Source: Ligula intestinalis
Lineage: Eukaryota > Platyhelminthes > Cestoda > Diphyllobothriidea > Diphyllobothriidae
Assembly: GCA_036362985.1 (NCBI GenBank)
Contig: JAYGXS010000002.1
Coordinates: forward strand, 8,313,164 to 8,377,163
Direction of reading: 5' to 3'
Length of the DNA: 64,000 bases
In this document: positions 31,981-42,619 of the stretch, in pieces
Layout of the letters: each line of letters opens with the position of its first letter
Position numbering within the stretch: position 1 is the first letter of the stretch
Program-made: the position numbers and the translations under genes
Notes under the pieces: model-generated
Databases searched by the model: none
What the model saw: only the letters and a program-made list of their open reading frames with translations
Told to the model about the DNA's origin: nothing

Positions 31981-33560
31981 TGACCTGCGTTTCAAGAATG
32001 GCAACATTTACTTCGGTCTACTATTGGGCGAGTAAAATATTGCTTTCCGAAATATGTTGCGCTGGACAAGGTATTTTCCCAGCAATCATTCCAAGTGATA
32101 TTAGATAGAATCAAAACATTGTTTGCAGAAAGTTTCAAACCTATTACTTCTATCCAACATTCGGGATAATAATTTGGTTAGCTCACCATCGGGGGTTTAA
32201 CTATCATGATTTGCAGTTCGATAAAAGAAAAAAAGACGCATTTGAAAAGGTCTACAATTGAGGAATCAGCTTTAATTGTTGGCTTAAAAACTCACTATTC
32301 TAAGACATTCACCCCTCCTAGCGTTACTAAGAAGGATTAAGTTTACCTAGACTACGTTTTGAATGCATAATTAACTGTTTCAAGACCTTGCAACAATGTT
32401 GCATGGCGTAACCCCCGTCGACCGAGAATTACATTTCAACTTTCCCATTTTTTAAGGCTTTCGTGCGCTTCGTAAGTCAGAAGCCACTTTCACGTCAAAG
32501 ATGAACGTCAGTCGGTATCCCAAGCGCGATTTTCCAACACGAAGACCTATTTCGCCACAAATTCAGTTATCCTTCTCGCTTCCTATTTGCCTACTTTATC
32601 AAATGCTAAAAAATACTTGAGCTCTATAACGGATACTTGTTTTTACTCGATTTTTTTACGGAGATGCAGGCTTAACTTCTACATCTACTAAGATAACAGA
32701 CAAGCTCTCGGTGAATTATTTTTGAGTGCAAGTTGTAAGTGGACTGGATAGCCTACGTTATATTAAAAGAGAAAATAATAATCTAACCCATGCAGTTTAA
32801 AAGAAGAATTTGTTTTATCTTGTTCTATGAAAAAAGTATTATGCCTAGAAAGAAACCTGAAGTGTAACATCTTAGCTCGATCTCTCCGGCTCGAATCACC
32901 ACATGATATGGCAAATTAGAAGGAAATACTCAAGAAGCGGATTTGTGACATAAAATACAGGTTTACTTATTCTAGCAGCCCCACAGTCAGCAGTAGACTA
33001 ATAAATGTAAATGTTTGAGCCAATCTTTATTTTTTCTGGCGAACGACGAGACAGTCTGGTAAAATATTCCCGGTTAACGCGAACCCCAACCCTGGCTAAT
33101 CTTAACCCCAACCTTCAACCTTCAACTCTAACCGTGATAAAAAATAACCCAGTGTTTCCTGGAATTTTGCACAAAGATAGCTTTTTATGCCCTGTTTAGG
33201 GGGCCGTACAAGTCATCCTTACCGAACACCCAACTACCAAAACAGCAAATTAAAATGAAACGTCAGAGCTTTCTTTTCCAAGTATCTGTAAAATGCGCAA
33301 GGAAACGCGATCTTGGGAAACATAGTTGGGTTTTAAAAGCAGGCAAACTTCCTTCGTTGGAGGAAAACCACAAACGTCATCTACCTGGTTCATTATAATT
33401 TCTGCGAAGTAACCTACAATAGGGAGACCGTGAAAGGACTACAAAAAGGGGGAAGGATGGACCCATTGTTTTCTGGAGACACAACACTACTCAAAGTTTA
33501 GATGAATCTTCGTCTTCGAAAATGCCGAAATTCTGCGTCAAGGAAATGACCGCCTAGGCC
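31981..33560. other. No gene recognised
   Basis: AT-rich. A short degenerate AACCCC-rich run lies at about 33079-33135. It contains no perfect telomeric array. Confidence 0.35.
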
Positions 33561-33805
33561 AGGGCTCGGCAACCCATGGCCCGCGAGCCATATATGGCTC
33601 TTTTGATGATCGCGTATGGCTCTTTCAGAAACTTCAGATTTAATGATTTTGATTACTCTTTATGGTTCTTAGTAGTGGGTTGTACTCGGATCACTACAAT
33701 CATCAGGCCAAATCATTTTAAAATATGCTATATGGCTCTTTCTGAAATATATTTTGAAGTATCTGCTTTCTTGATTCTCTGAGTTAAAAAGGTTGCCGAC
33801 CCCTG
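33561..33805 (+). mobile_element. hAT miniature derivative (left module of the composite)
   Basis: 245 bp with both hAT ends and terminal GAGCCATATATGGCTC-type subrepeats. It carries a ~34-bp block (TGTACTCGGATCACTACAAT..) also seen at the same place in the 34620 copy and in LTR family B. Confidence 0.7.
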
Positions 33806-34221
33806 CCCTAGAGGATAGAACTGGTGAAATTGGCACACATGTGGGACAACCAAACAACACAAAAAACTATTAGAAGTCATTTTATGGCAAACAATTGTTT
33901 TCAGCAACTCTTCATCAGACCAAAAATTTGCAAGAGAAATAAACGTTGTACATAAAAATTAAAGTTTGAATGGGTAGAAAAATCAATCACTATCTAACAC
34001 AGGCACTGATTGGCCAACGCGGACTATGTCAGTTTGCGCATGTAGGTCATGTCAGCGTGGTGGTTGGGGGATTTTCGCTAGTTGGTAGGGTCGAAATCCT
34101 ATCGCCGCCTGGTGCCGGTTGAGGCCATGGAAGGGACAGAGCTTGTTTCAGAGTCTTCTGACAACACAGAACTGGATTTGCTAGCATCTATAAATCACCA
34201 GATTAGGGCTCGAGGTGTCTG

Positions 34222-34618
34222 ATATTAACGTAACCGACGGATATAATGTAGAAGTTTACGAGTTTTAATGAAGAGGATTTTAATATGAAGAGTAAATGAG
34301 CGATTGACTGCTAGAGTAACTCCGAGGTACCAGAAAGAGGATACCTCATTGGGCAGGATGTCTAAGGATTCAGGACTGGGAGAAAACTGGACCGGGTCGG
34401 AAAACACACTGGACTGACTTCTGCTTATTTAGTAGAAGACCATTAGCTAACGACCATTCTGAAACGTGGTCCAGGCCATTTTTGAGTACCTGGAGATTTA
34501 TCTGACTTTTGAGAGGATGACCAACAACCAAATCATCAGCATATTTAACATACAAACATTCATTTGGCGATCGTAGGTCTTCAGTGCGGAGGGAGACCAG
34601 GTGAGGGGATAACATAGC
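34222..34618 (-). pseudogene. Non-LTR reverse transcriptase fragment
   Basis: The minus strand reads 'NECLYVKYADDLVVGHP', the YADD catalytic box of RT, then 'SEWSLANGLLLNKQKSVQCV' (the conserved 'W...N.L.LN..KS' block). A frameshift follows, then 'SFWYLGVTL', the motif after the palm. It is truncated at both ends and lies between the two hAT modules. Confidence 0.75.
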
Positions 34619-34619
34619 C

Positions 34620-35922
34620 CCGGGGTCGGCAACCTACGGCCCGCGAGCCATATATGGCTCTTTTGATGATTGCGTATGGCTCTCTCAGACACTTCACATT
34701 TTATGATTTGGGCTACTCTTTAGGGGTTTAAGTAGTGGGTTGTACTCGGATCACAACAGTCATCAGGCCAAATCCTAGGTTGGAAGTTAAAAGACAGAAG
34801 TCACCAGAAGGAGTGAGTTATTATGTACAGAACTCCCAATTTATTTCTCAGGTAGTCAAAAGTTTTGCAGTTTGCCTGAGTGAACCCCGGACTCTCCTTG
34901 AAATGAAGGGCCTGGAGCATTGTAAGCTCCGTGGCTCCTCATGTTTCACTATCTCGTGGATATGACCGAACATATGAACCAACTTCACGTTAAATTGCAA
35001 GGCAATGGAAGTACAGTGTTATCCCTTCAACAATCCGTGTTTTCTTTTGAAAACAAGCTTTAACTCTTTATCATGGATCTTGAAACAGATCGTTTACTAC
35101 AGTTTAAGAAACTAAGGCGAGTATAAAGATGCTGAGTATAAAGATGCATGCAAAGTAAGTGAGTCCACTCAACACTTTGATCTCCACCAGCTAGTTGGCT
35201 TCACATCCAGTCTCGTGCAGTCGTTCAAAGCAGGCTTCGGAGAATTTGGATAGCACACTCGTTCTATTAATTTTATCACCCATCCAACCGAGTGTTCATT
35301 GAACTCAGCCGACATAAGTTATGCTCATAGTGTCTCCCTTCGAGCTTTCGAAGAAGAATTAGCTGGCCTGAAGGCCTCAGACATGTGGGTGAGTAAGTTC
35401 AAATCGCTCAAGGAAGATTCGGAAATAATTGCACGACATAATGCGAAGTTTGCAATCAAGCAAATGTGGATAGAAATTTAAAAAAACGTCAACCCGAAGA
35501 TCAGCTGATAATAAAAACTTGGAACATGCTTCCCGTCACATAGCACGCATTGCAGCGTGTGAGTACTGCTGTTTTGACCCTGTTTAGATCTACGTATGCA
35601 TGTGAGCAATTATTCTCAAATCTGAGATACATCAAGTCCACCCTGCGATCACGTCTAAGGGATGAACGCCTCAACGCTTGCATGAAGCTTAACCCCACCA
35701 ACTACCAACCAGTCTACAAAGCCACCAGCGAATCTATGCAGCACCTGAAGTCGCATATACAATAGGTATTATAAGAACATTTTTTAAAAGAATAAATTCA
35801 GTGGCTTATTTTACTCGTATTTAATTGAATTTCATCTTAAAATATACCATATGGCTCTTATCGAAATATATTCCCGAATATATGTTTTTTGGCTGTTTGA
35901 GTTAAAAGGTTGCCGACCCCTG
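34620..35922 (+). mobile_element. hAT element copy with transposase remnants (right module)
   Basis: The left end (C)CGGGGTCGGCAACC carries one mutation in the CAG; the right end is GGTTGCCGACCCCTG. ~118 bp of the left end match 33561. The TATGGCTCTT subterminal repeat recurs near 35852. Confidence 0.7.
34949..35765 (+). pseudogene. hAT transposase C-terminal part (GTF2IRD2/ZBED-like), decayed
   Basis: Reads 'YLVDMTEHMNQLHVKLQGNG', then a stop, then 'LAGLKASDMWVSKFKSL' (35299-35481). The dimerisation block follows: 'LFRSTYACEQLFSNLRYIKS' and 'RSRLRDERLNACMKL' (35550-35765), matching the hATC motif of Charlie-like transposases domesticated as GTF2IRD2. Several stops and shifts; the N-terminal zinc finger is missing. 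Inactive. Confidence 0.75.
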
Positions 35923-35930
35923 GCCTAGGC

Positions 35931-36410
35931 AGAGGAACAATCCATGCCAGACACATGGAGAGAACCTCATCAACCCTGGTTTAGCGCTTCCTACGGCACT
36001 GGGCGAGTCCACTGCGGACATGCACGTAGCCGCACCAATACCAGGATTCGACAGAGATTAAGTCTTCAGTACGGTCTTCTTATCCGGCAGACGAGAACAC
36101 AGAGGGGCGCACGAGTGTAAAAAGACTGCTAGACTAGGACGAAAGTTAAGGTCGGGGGGGGGGGTGAGCACTGGTGTCCGCTGTTAAAGCTCTAACGCCG
36201 ACCCCCAAAAAAACTCAAGTATACTGAGAACAATCCGTGACCTTCGTTTCCGCCCTCCCCCACGGGCCGGGTGCGCAGACAAACCATAACTGTTAGAAGC
36301 CAAACACCGTCCCCTTTGTCAGGCGACATGCTGAGGGTCTCCCCCTCTCCCACCACCACGGCCCCTACATAGGTGAACCCGGTTGCAAGTGACTGTGTAG
36401 GGGTCTGAGC
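35931..36410. other. No gene recognised; G-run and LTR-like debris
   Basis: A run of ten G at about 36156-36165. GTTAAAGCTCTAACGCCGACC resembles the 3' end of an LTR-A copy at 48062. Both-strand frames are not recognisable. Confidence 0.3.
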
Positions 36411-37676
36411 AGTGGGTGTACTCGGATCATTACAATCATCCGGCCAAATCCATGATTGGAAGTTCAAAGGCAAGAGTCACCAGAAGGAATAATTTATTGT
36501 GTACAGGCGGCAGTGGCCACTGGCGAAGCCAGGGCTAGTGTTGACTGCGTTTAGCCAGACCTGAGAGAGCATGAGACGGGAGGGGGTCAACTGCTTAAGT
36601 AGGATCACTACAATCATCTGGCCAAATCCTAGGTTGAAAGTTCAAAGGCAAGAGTCACCAGGAGGAATGATTTATTGTGTACAGGCGGCAGTGGCCACTG
36701 GCGAAGCCAGGGCTAGTGTTGACTGCGTTTAGCCAGACCTGAGAGAGCATGAGACGGGAGGGGGTTAACTGCTTAAGTAGGATCACTACAATCATTCGGC
36801 CAAATCCTAGGTTGGAAGTTAAAAGGCAAGAATCACCAGGAGGAGTAATTTATTGTGTAGAGAATTATCGCAGGGGTTAAGTGAGTCAAACCCAGTAGCT
36901 GTGATCTTCAGACCATGGTTACTTGAGAGAACTCGGGGCAGTACACAGAGAGAGAGAGAGGGAGAGCTTTCATTGGCTAGGTCGGCCTGGAGGTTTTGGG
37001 CAGAGAGGCAGCTTGCATCGGGAACGCGTGCAAGCATGTCATTCCTCGCCGGCCCAATCCGGGGACTGTGATTGGCTGATTGAGACTTGGAGAAACCGCA
37101 TCGGTAAGCCTTTGAGAAAGTGTTCTTCGACGCGAGCTAGTCAGCCAGGCACGACCCGCTACAGAACTCCCTATTGCTATCTCAAGCGGCAAGGACCACT
37201 GCCGAAGCCAGGGCTAGTGTTGACTGCGTCCAGCCAGACCTAAGAGAGAATGAGAAAGTTGTGGCAGCTACTTAAGTAGGATTGTGAAGCGAGTTCAAGT
37301 TTTGTGTTATTGGTGTGTTGCAATTGCCCAAGGGGATGTCGCCTTCAAAGGCCTCCAAGCCAAAGAAGTGGCTTGGTAAGGGGCCCTTAGGAAGGCGTGC
37401 TTATTTGGACCCGCGTGTATACGCGGGTTTGTGCAACGTGTGTGCGTGACTGTATAAGCTGAGGTCAACTGTGGGGGCCGCCGGAACACAAAAGAGACAG
37501 GGGACGCTGATGCAACTGTTATCGGTTAGCCAGAAGCAGCTGCGAGGTCAAGCCTCGGAGGTGAGGGCACCAGCGAAAGAAAACATTGGAACAGTCGTTT
37601 GTGACGATGCATGATTTTGGGGCAGCGGGACTTGGAGAACGAAGGGAGAACCGGCATTGTGGCCGTCCGCCACAAC
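36411..37676 (-). mobile_element. LTR family B copy with tandemly repeated 3' part, interrupted by LTR-A
   Basis: The minus-strand 5' end is TGTGGCGGAC (complement ending at 37676). The part GGATCACTACAATCAT..GCTTAAGTA is present as two near-identical 178-bp units (36423-36600, 36601-36778) plus a third start at 36779, which an LTR-A copy (36864-37163) breaks. LTR-B resumes near 37183 (GACCACTGCCGAAGCCAGGG). The minus strand has AATAAA in ACACAATAAAT. Confidence 0.65.
36864..37163 (-). mobile_element. LTR family A copy, internally deleted, inside LTR-B
   Basis: The minus strand runs from TGTAGCGGGTCGTGCCTGGC (complement ending at 37163) to CACTTAACCCCTGCGATA. It carries TTCTCAAAG.CTTACCGATGCG and CCAATCACAG. 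A GA microsatellite lies at 36946-36960. Confidence 0.65.
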
Positions 37677-38319
37677 TATCACCAACAAGAGAAGGGCGTT
37701 GCCACAACCGCCTCCTAAAATATAAGTTTTTCCGCTTTTAACACGCAAGGACAATACACCTATAGTTCTCTAGATCACTTTCTGTTCCTATTTATGTCCG
37801 CGCACGCTTACCTTCGCTTTAATTACGGTTAAAACTTTTTGCGATCTTTGGATATGAGTAAGTAGCCTTCTTCCCTCAAAAAATTGACTTAAAGTGATTA
37901 TATAAGGGGTACCCAAAAAGCGAAAAAAACGTTCTGTGGGCAAGTGAGGCGACAGTGCTGCTCAATGGGCCAAGTAGCGTTGATGGGGGGATCATCGCAG
38001 AAAGCAGAGCGATTTATAAAAGCCCCTGCCAACGTTCTCTGTGGTTTTGCGAAGATGCTATTTATGAAGCAACACGTGCTTAAAGGTTTGTTTTTTGGAC
38101 ACCAGAGGAGTCGTTTACGTTTACTTTGTCCCTCATGGCAGCACATTGGACTTAAATCTGAAAGTGTTGAAGCGGTTGCATGATTCAGTGAGAAAAAAAA
38201 CCAATTTTTACGATCGGGAACTGGCTGCTTTATTATGATTGGACGCCTGGTGTACATGTAATTAGAACCAAAAGGGGATATTTTGAAGTACAGGCAATCG
38301 ATTTTCACTCATAGCGATA
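37677..38319. other. No gene recognised
   Basis: Long frames on both strands (37898-38308 minus, 37944-38183 plus) have no recognisable motif. They overlap, so at most one could be real. Confidence 0.3.
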
Positions 38320-38848
38320 TAGTAGTCGCCGGCTATTAAGCCCATCTCGGGCTAAAAGCAAATTGGGCTTAATAAATGGCGGGAAAACTAACCGGAGAGT
38401 CCTAGTTCTTGATTAGCAAACGCAGGATAGGTACTATACATTACATACGTACTGCATTATGTGTAGAGCTTGGTTATTTACAAGGAAAAGAATACGTTTT
38501 GTCTGTATTTTACGTAATAACAAAAGCAAAAAAATGATATGCGACACGTTTAAAAAAGTGGTCATAGATCAATTGTTCTGGAGGAAACTTCACTCACAAG
38601 TGCTCTTTGATGTCCTTCTCCAGGCACCAGAAATCGTCGAATTTTGTGAAATCTGATGCCTGTAGACCACGTTGCGCACGCGGAGAGATGAGAATCTCAC
38701 TCTATCCTGTTGACAAACTGGGCTTTGTAGGCGGCGACTGGGCTTATTAGTTGGCGGATTTTGCGATGTAAAATTCCGTCCCAAGCTGATTTGGACTTAA
38801 TGCGCGGCTGGGCCTATTAACCGTGGGCTTAATAACCGGCGACTACTG
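38320..38848. mobile_element. Short TIR element (pogo/Tigger-like ends), 529 bp
   Basis: Flanked by TA (38318-38319, 38849-38850). The ends are (T)AGTAGTCGCCGGCTATTAAG and CTTAATAACCGGCGACTACTG (perfect but for two bases). GGGCTTAATAA-like subrepeats recur inside both ends. The frame 38459-38656 is not recognisable as transposase. Non-autonomous by inference. Confidence 0.75.
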
Positions 38849-39234
38849 TACATAGATGCAGACGGATGCTGTGGCGGTTCACTCCCACGATCACCACCGC
38901 CATCGCTGATTCATCTCATCTTCGCCTGAGTGTGCTGGCGCTACCCGCGCTATCCACCCGCCTGTCGCAAGCTCACGGTTGGTTCGATTTTTACACCATC
39001 TCATTAGAATTCCTAGACAATCAAACTGCACCAGTTCCCTGATTGGCTGCAGGCGACCGAGGACCCACGCCCTGGAAGCAAGACTCAACGACGGACACAG
39101 GCACACAAACACGCAGGGAAAACTAGTTAACTGAGTGGAAGCTCGTCAATAGAAAAGAAATTTCTGCTCGTCACCCAAGCCTCCACTGTAGGTAAAACGC
39201 ATCGTACAGCTGTGAACAAAGGAAAGTTTTGAGT
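38849..39234. other. No gene recognised
   Basis: CA/TG-rich sequence between a TIR element and a zinc-finger frame; may belong to the retroelement carrying that frame. Confidence 0.3.
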
Positions 39235-39534
39235 AAACACATCTCAAGGACCAATTTTACAGACACCCAACACCTATACACATGTACGTACTGCCTACTG
39301 AGGTTTAGAGTACGCATCGGACTGTTTAGCCATCTTTCGACGTACCGTCATGACAACCTGCCCAACTCGTTACTTTTCGCACAAGCTGTTGCCATCACCA
39401 GCAACACCGCGAAAGTAAACCCATTAATCATATCTCTTATTTACCACTTCCCAAAGAAACACTACCAACACCAGCGGTACCAACCATTTAGATTATATTC
39501 CAACCTATCAACTTGTGAATACACCTTTACATAA
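39229..39534 (+). CDS. C2H2 zinc-finger fragment, probably from a non-LTR retrotransposon
   Basis: One canonical finger, C-x2-C-x12-H-x5-H ('CTYCLLRFRVRIGLFSHLST' followed by YRH). The 'R.RIGL..HL.T' core resembles fingers at the C-terminus of flatworm non-LTR polyproteins, which is an inference from memory of the family. The rest of the frame is not recognisable. An ATG at 39229 opens it, but a longer original frame is likely. Confidence 0.4.
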   Translation: MSKHISRTNFTDTQHLYTCTYCLLRFRVRIGLFSHLSTYRHDNLPNSLLFAQAVAITSNTAKVNPLIISLIYHFPKKHYQHQRYQPFRLYSNLSTCEYTFT

Positions 39535-40182
39535 CATGTCGAACTTGCCGGGAACTTGCGAATTCATAACCACCTCACCTGTCTAAACTGCCTCAGGACA
39601 ATCGCATGCGCAAATATTTTAGTATGCTCATCAATTAACAGTCAATTAACAATAAAAGCATCGCAGTCCAGATCCCATTACTGTATTTTCATCAAATAGA
39701 CCTGGAAAGGTTTTGGTCACGTTAACCAGCTTTTTCATTTTTTAGATAACTAAAAACCAAAAAAGTCAAGAAAATGCACGCCGCTCTGTACAACCTCTCA
39801 TTCGCATTTTGCCCTGAGCGAAATTAATTAGGCCTCGTAGCGATAGCATCTTTCCGAAAGGCCACTACAACCGAAAATCCAGTTTTTCGGACCCCTTTGG
39901 TAACCGTTTGCTCATCATAAGTCCGCGGCGTGACCCTAGCGAAACGGTTAAAGTCTACGAAACCTCAGTTTACCCTAAAAATGTGTTCTTGCTTACATAA
40001 TATTTAAAACTTGAGTTTTAATCAACCGACTGTCCTACTTTCGGGAGACAGTTAGGACTCTTACTTTCGAAAACTCTTACGCTGCTTCTTATTTTTATCT
40101 TTCTTTTCATATTCCATTAAAAATAAACGTGTGAAATGGAGTTGATTGGCTGTAATTTCCTTGCTCTGTTTATTTGACGTAA
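39535..40182. other. No gene recognised
   Basis: AT-rich; no motif or repeat noticed. Confidence 0.3.
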
Positions 40183-40679
40183 CCCTAGCAGCAAGTGCAG
40201 ACCAAGTAAACAAAATCCGGTATAAATCCGGCATATGTATCCGGATTTTTCCAGTAGGATTCCATGATGGAATCCGCTTGGATTTGCTACTAGACCCCTC
40301 TAGCACCGGAGGCTGTCATTTTCTCCCTTCTACTTCGCTCACGAACCTAACATGACTCACCCTCTCACAAGGTAATGGTTCTTCTGTCTTGTCGCGCCAA
40401 CCGGTCTAGTGTGACAATCAACATTTCTGACTGGTTTTACTTTCTTCGGACGACGGTAAGGGTTATTGGTGAATTCAAGAGCGACGATGAAATTACGATT
40501 GTCCAAGCAGACGAAGGACGGACAACTGTAGTCATGGGTACTTCCAGCCATTCGGAGTCTACTTCATCCACGTCCCCCCTAGTAGCAAATCCAAGCAGAT
40601 TCCATCATAGAATCCTACTGGAAAAATCCGGATACATGTGCCGGATTTATACCGGATTTTGTCCACTTTGCTTCTAGGG
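40183..40679. mobile_element. TIR element with ~115-bp inverted arms carrying an RT fragment
   Basis: The left arm (CCCTAG.AGCAAGTG.., AAAATCCGGTATAAATCCGG, ATCCGGATTTTTCCAGTAGG) is complementary to the right arm ending CTTCTAGGG at 40679. The centre (40300-40565) differs in character and encodes a reverse-transcriptase-like stretch. No convincing target duplication. Confidence 0.7.
40375..40560 (+). pseudogene. Penelope-like RT N-terminal fragment inside the TIR element
   Basis: 'FKSDDEITIVQADEGRTTVV' followed by Met matches the N-terminal RT block of the 'D..ITIV.ADKGR.TVVM' type found in PLE and related RTs, with Lys replaced by Glu. There are no catalytic residues here and it stops in the right arm. 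Assignment rests on one motif. Confidence 0.45.
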
Positions 40680-41678
40680 AACATTTAGTAAAAAAACTTT
40701 TAGAGGGCTTGAACTTACACAAACACGCATTTTCTACGGGGTAGCCAACAATCCGTTTTTTTCTTTTTCAGCCAATCGTTTATTATAGATTGTTGAGCCT
40801 AGTCTGAAGTCCTTCCTCGTAAACAAAAGTAGACGCGTTTAATTTTTTTGGATTTAATTATACCACTGCGCCTCTTCAGTGATCAAACATTTACTGTTTG
40901 CTTAAAAGTTTTCTAAATTGTCTCCAGGGCAGCCAGCCGAATGGCAAAACATCAAACAAATGACAACTGCTGACCCAGATAGTCCCGACCTGCGCTCTAA
41001 ATATTACTCCTTAGCAAATCTCAAAGAAACGAACTTTCGACAAAGCAATCATGATGTGCTTTTCGGTAATTTGAGGTATTTTGCGAAAAAATCTTAGATG
41101 AAAAGAATGAAAACAGAGCAGCTTGTTTTATATGAAGTATTAACCGCTCATCCTCCATATCACTGGGCTTTTTCACAGATGTCTTTTCAAGGAAGCCGTC
41201 AGCATATTCAGTGAAACTTCAATAACGTGTTTCAAACTCCGAACGTAATTCGGTCGGGGATTACTTTTATGGCTCCTTAAACAGGACTTGTGAACATAAA
41301 CCACCCGCTATACAGATGAGCTTACGCTAAATTCCGTGGCAATTATGGCTAGTATTAAGTCTACGATTAAGGTCAGAGTTAGAGTTGAGGTTTGGGATAA
41401 GTCTATAGTCGAGGTTATCGTCAGCGTTAAGGTTAAGGGCAGGATAAAGGTGAGGATGCTTGAATTCTGCCTACAATCATCTTGATTATTGCATATTATG
41501 TATATGTATATTTAAACGGTTGCAGGCAAGGAATAACCTTGAGGACTTTATTAATGGAAAGTAAACCATATCCTCGTTACAGTCAATATGAAGTCGTAGC
41601 AAGATGTAATAGCATGACACACATTCGAATGAGTTGTCGCGGAACAGTACGAAAACAGTCTAGAGCCAGGAAAATGGT
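40680..41678. other. No gene recognised; degenerate GTTAAGG minisatellite
   Basis: At 41340-41455 a run of imperfect (A/G)GTTA(A/G)GGT-like words occurs, a decayed minisatellite of telomere-like composition. No ORF. Confidence 0.4.
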
Positions 41679-41980
41679 TTACAATTCTGGCAATAAGAAA
41701 TCATGTTGTGATATTCGCCTTTTGTCAAATAAAATGACATCAAGTCTTCTTTTAAAATCAGCAATGGTGTCAGCGGATACCACCTCGCTTGGTAGAGATT
41801 CCCACGGTCGTACCGCTCGTTGGTTGAAAAAACCCTTTTTGAGGTCCGATCGAGGCGTTCGTTTGAGATATTGTAAGGCTGGCCACACAGGTGAGTTATC
41901 TTGGCTTACTCGAATAAATCCTCCAATTTCAGGAAGGAAGCATGGCGGGACATTTCTATTCCCGTGTTTTGTTTAGGGGT
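41679..41980 (-). pseudogene. Non-LTR reverse transcriptase C-terminal tail
   Basis: The minus strand reads 'RSDLKKGFFNQRAVRPWESL' then 'PSEVVSAD' and 'FKRRLDVIL', the RxxFFxQRxxxxWxxLP...FKxxLD tail of non-LTR RTs. Upstream to 41980 the frame is weakly readable. The longer plus-strand frame over the same bases is a shadow. Confidence 0.65.
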
Positions 41981-42159
41981 ACCACATGCGTTATCCTAAC
42001 CCTAATTTTTTCCCGCTGATTCCAACCAGCGTCAAGTTTACCTCATAGTGTGGCGGACAACCACCACTTAAACTCTACAGTAATAACCAGATCGCTCAGC
42101 GATACAAAATATGGATAGTTCCCACGTACAAAACTCAATGCATGTTAAATGAGAAAATT

Positions 42160-42569
42160 ATCAAGGGGGGTTAAGTAAGTTAAACGCTGGCAAATGCGAT
42201 CTTCAGGCCCGGTTCCTTAAGAGATGAAGGAAGTATTGGGAAGGCCAGATCAGTAGGAATAATGTATTCTGTACAGACGGAAAGGAGAATAGTTAGGTCG
42301 ATGTCTTGTCTGCCTGAGCGTACATCTAGCCGTGAGGCGGGCTAGGTCCGTAGTGTCGGCTAGAGGCAGTACTCCGGGCGGCCGCCGAAAGCTGTCTCTG
42401 TCTAGGTCAGCCTTGATGGTAATTGGTCAAACCACGACATCGCGTGTAAGTTGGTGGCGCCAGACATTGAGCGAGAGCTGGACAGGGTGCGGGCTGTCAG
42501 TGTGACTGCAGCCTTGGTGTGATGAGTCAGCGATCAAGGGTTCCTACAGTAGCGCTAATGCCCACTACA
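42160..42569 (-). mobile_element. LTR family A copy flanked by 32-bp direct repeats
   Basis: Complement of TGTAGTG at 42563-42569. It carries GTCACACTGACAGCCCGCAC, also seen at 49050, and the 3' block GGGCCTGAAGATCGCA. GTACAAAACTCAATGC plus a following AAATGAGA occur on both sides (42126-42157, 42578-42610). Confidence 0.6.
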
Positions 42570-42619
42570 GTAAACATGTACAAAACTCAATGCGCATTAA
42601 ATGAGACAACTATTTGTCT

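Larger units (their letters stand above)
33561..35922 (+). mobile_element. Composite hAT element with exact 8-bp target duplication
   Basis: GCCTAGGC at 33553-33560 and at 35923-35930 flanks the whole block; hAT elements make 8-bp duplications. The outer ends are CAGGGCTCGGCAACC and GGTTGCCGACCCCTG. Inside are a complete short hAT derivative (33561-33805), an 814-bp middle with an RT fragment, and a longer hAT copy (34620-35922) with transposase remnants. The inner ends have no matching 8-bp duplications. Confidence 0.75.

Noticed and set aside
33079..33135. Telomere-like AACCCC/AACCTT words
   Set aside because: No perfect TTAGGG-type tandem array; too short and irregular to call interstitial telomere.
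36423..36870. CRISPR-like regular repeats
   Set aside because: The 178-bp units are continuous tandem copies of LTR-B sequence without spacers, in a eukaryotic context.
37898..38308. 136-codon minus-strand frame
   Set aside because: No recognisable motif, overlaps a plus-strand frame, no copy elsewhere; not enough to call a gene.
41482..41976. 164-codon plus-strand frame
   Set aside because: It overlaps a minus-strand frame with a clear non-LTR RT tail; the plus frame has no recognisable motif and is most likely its shadow.
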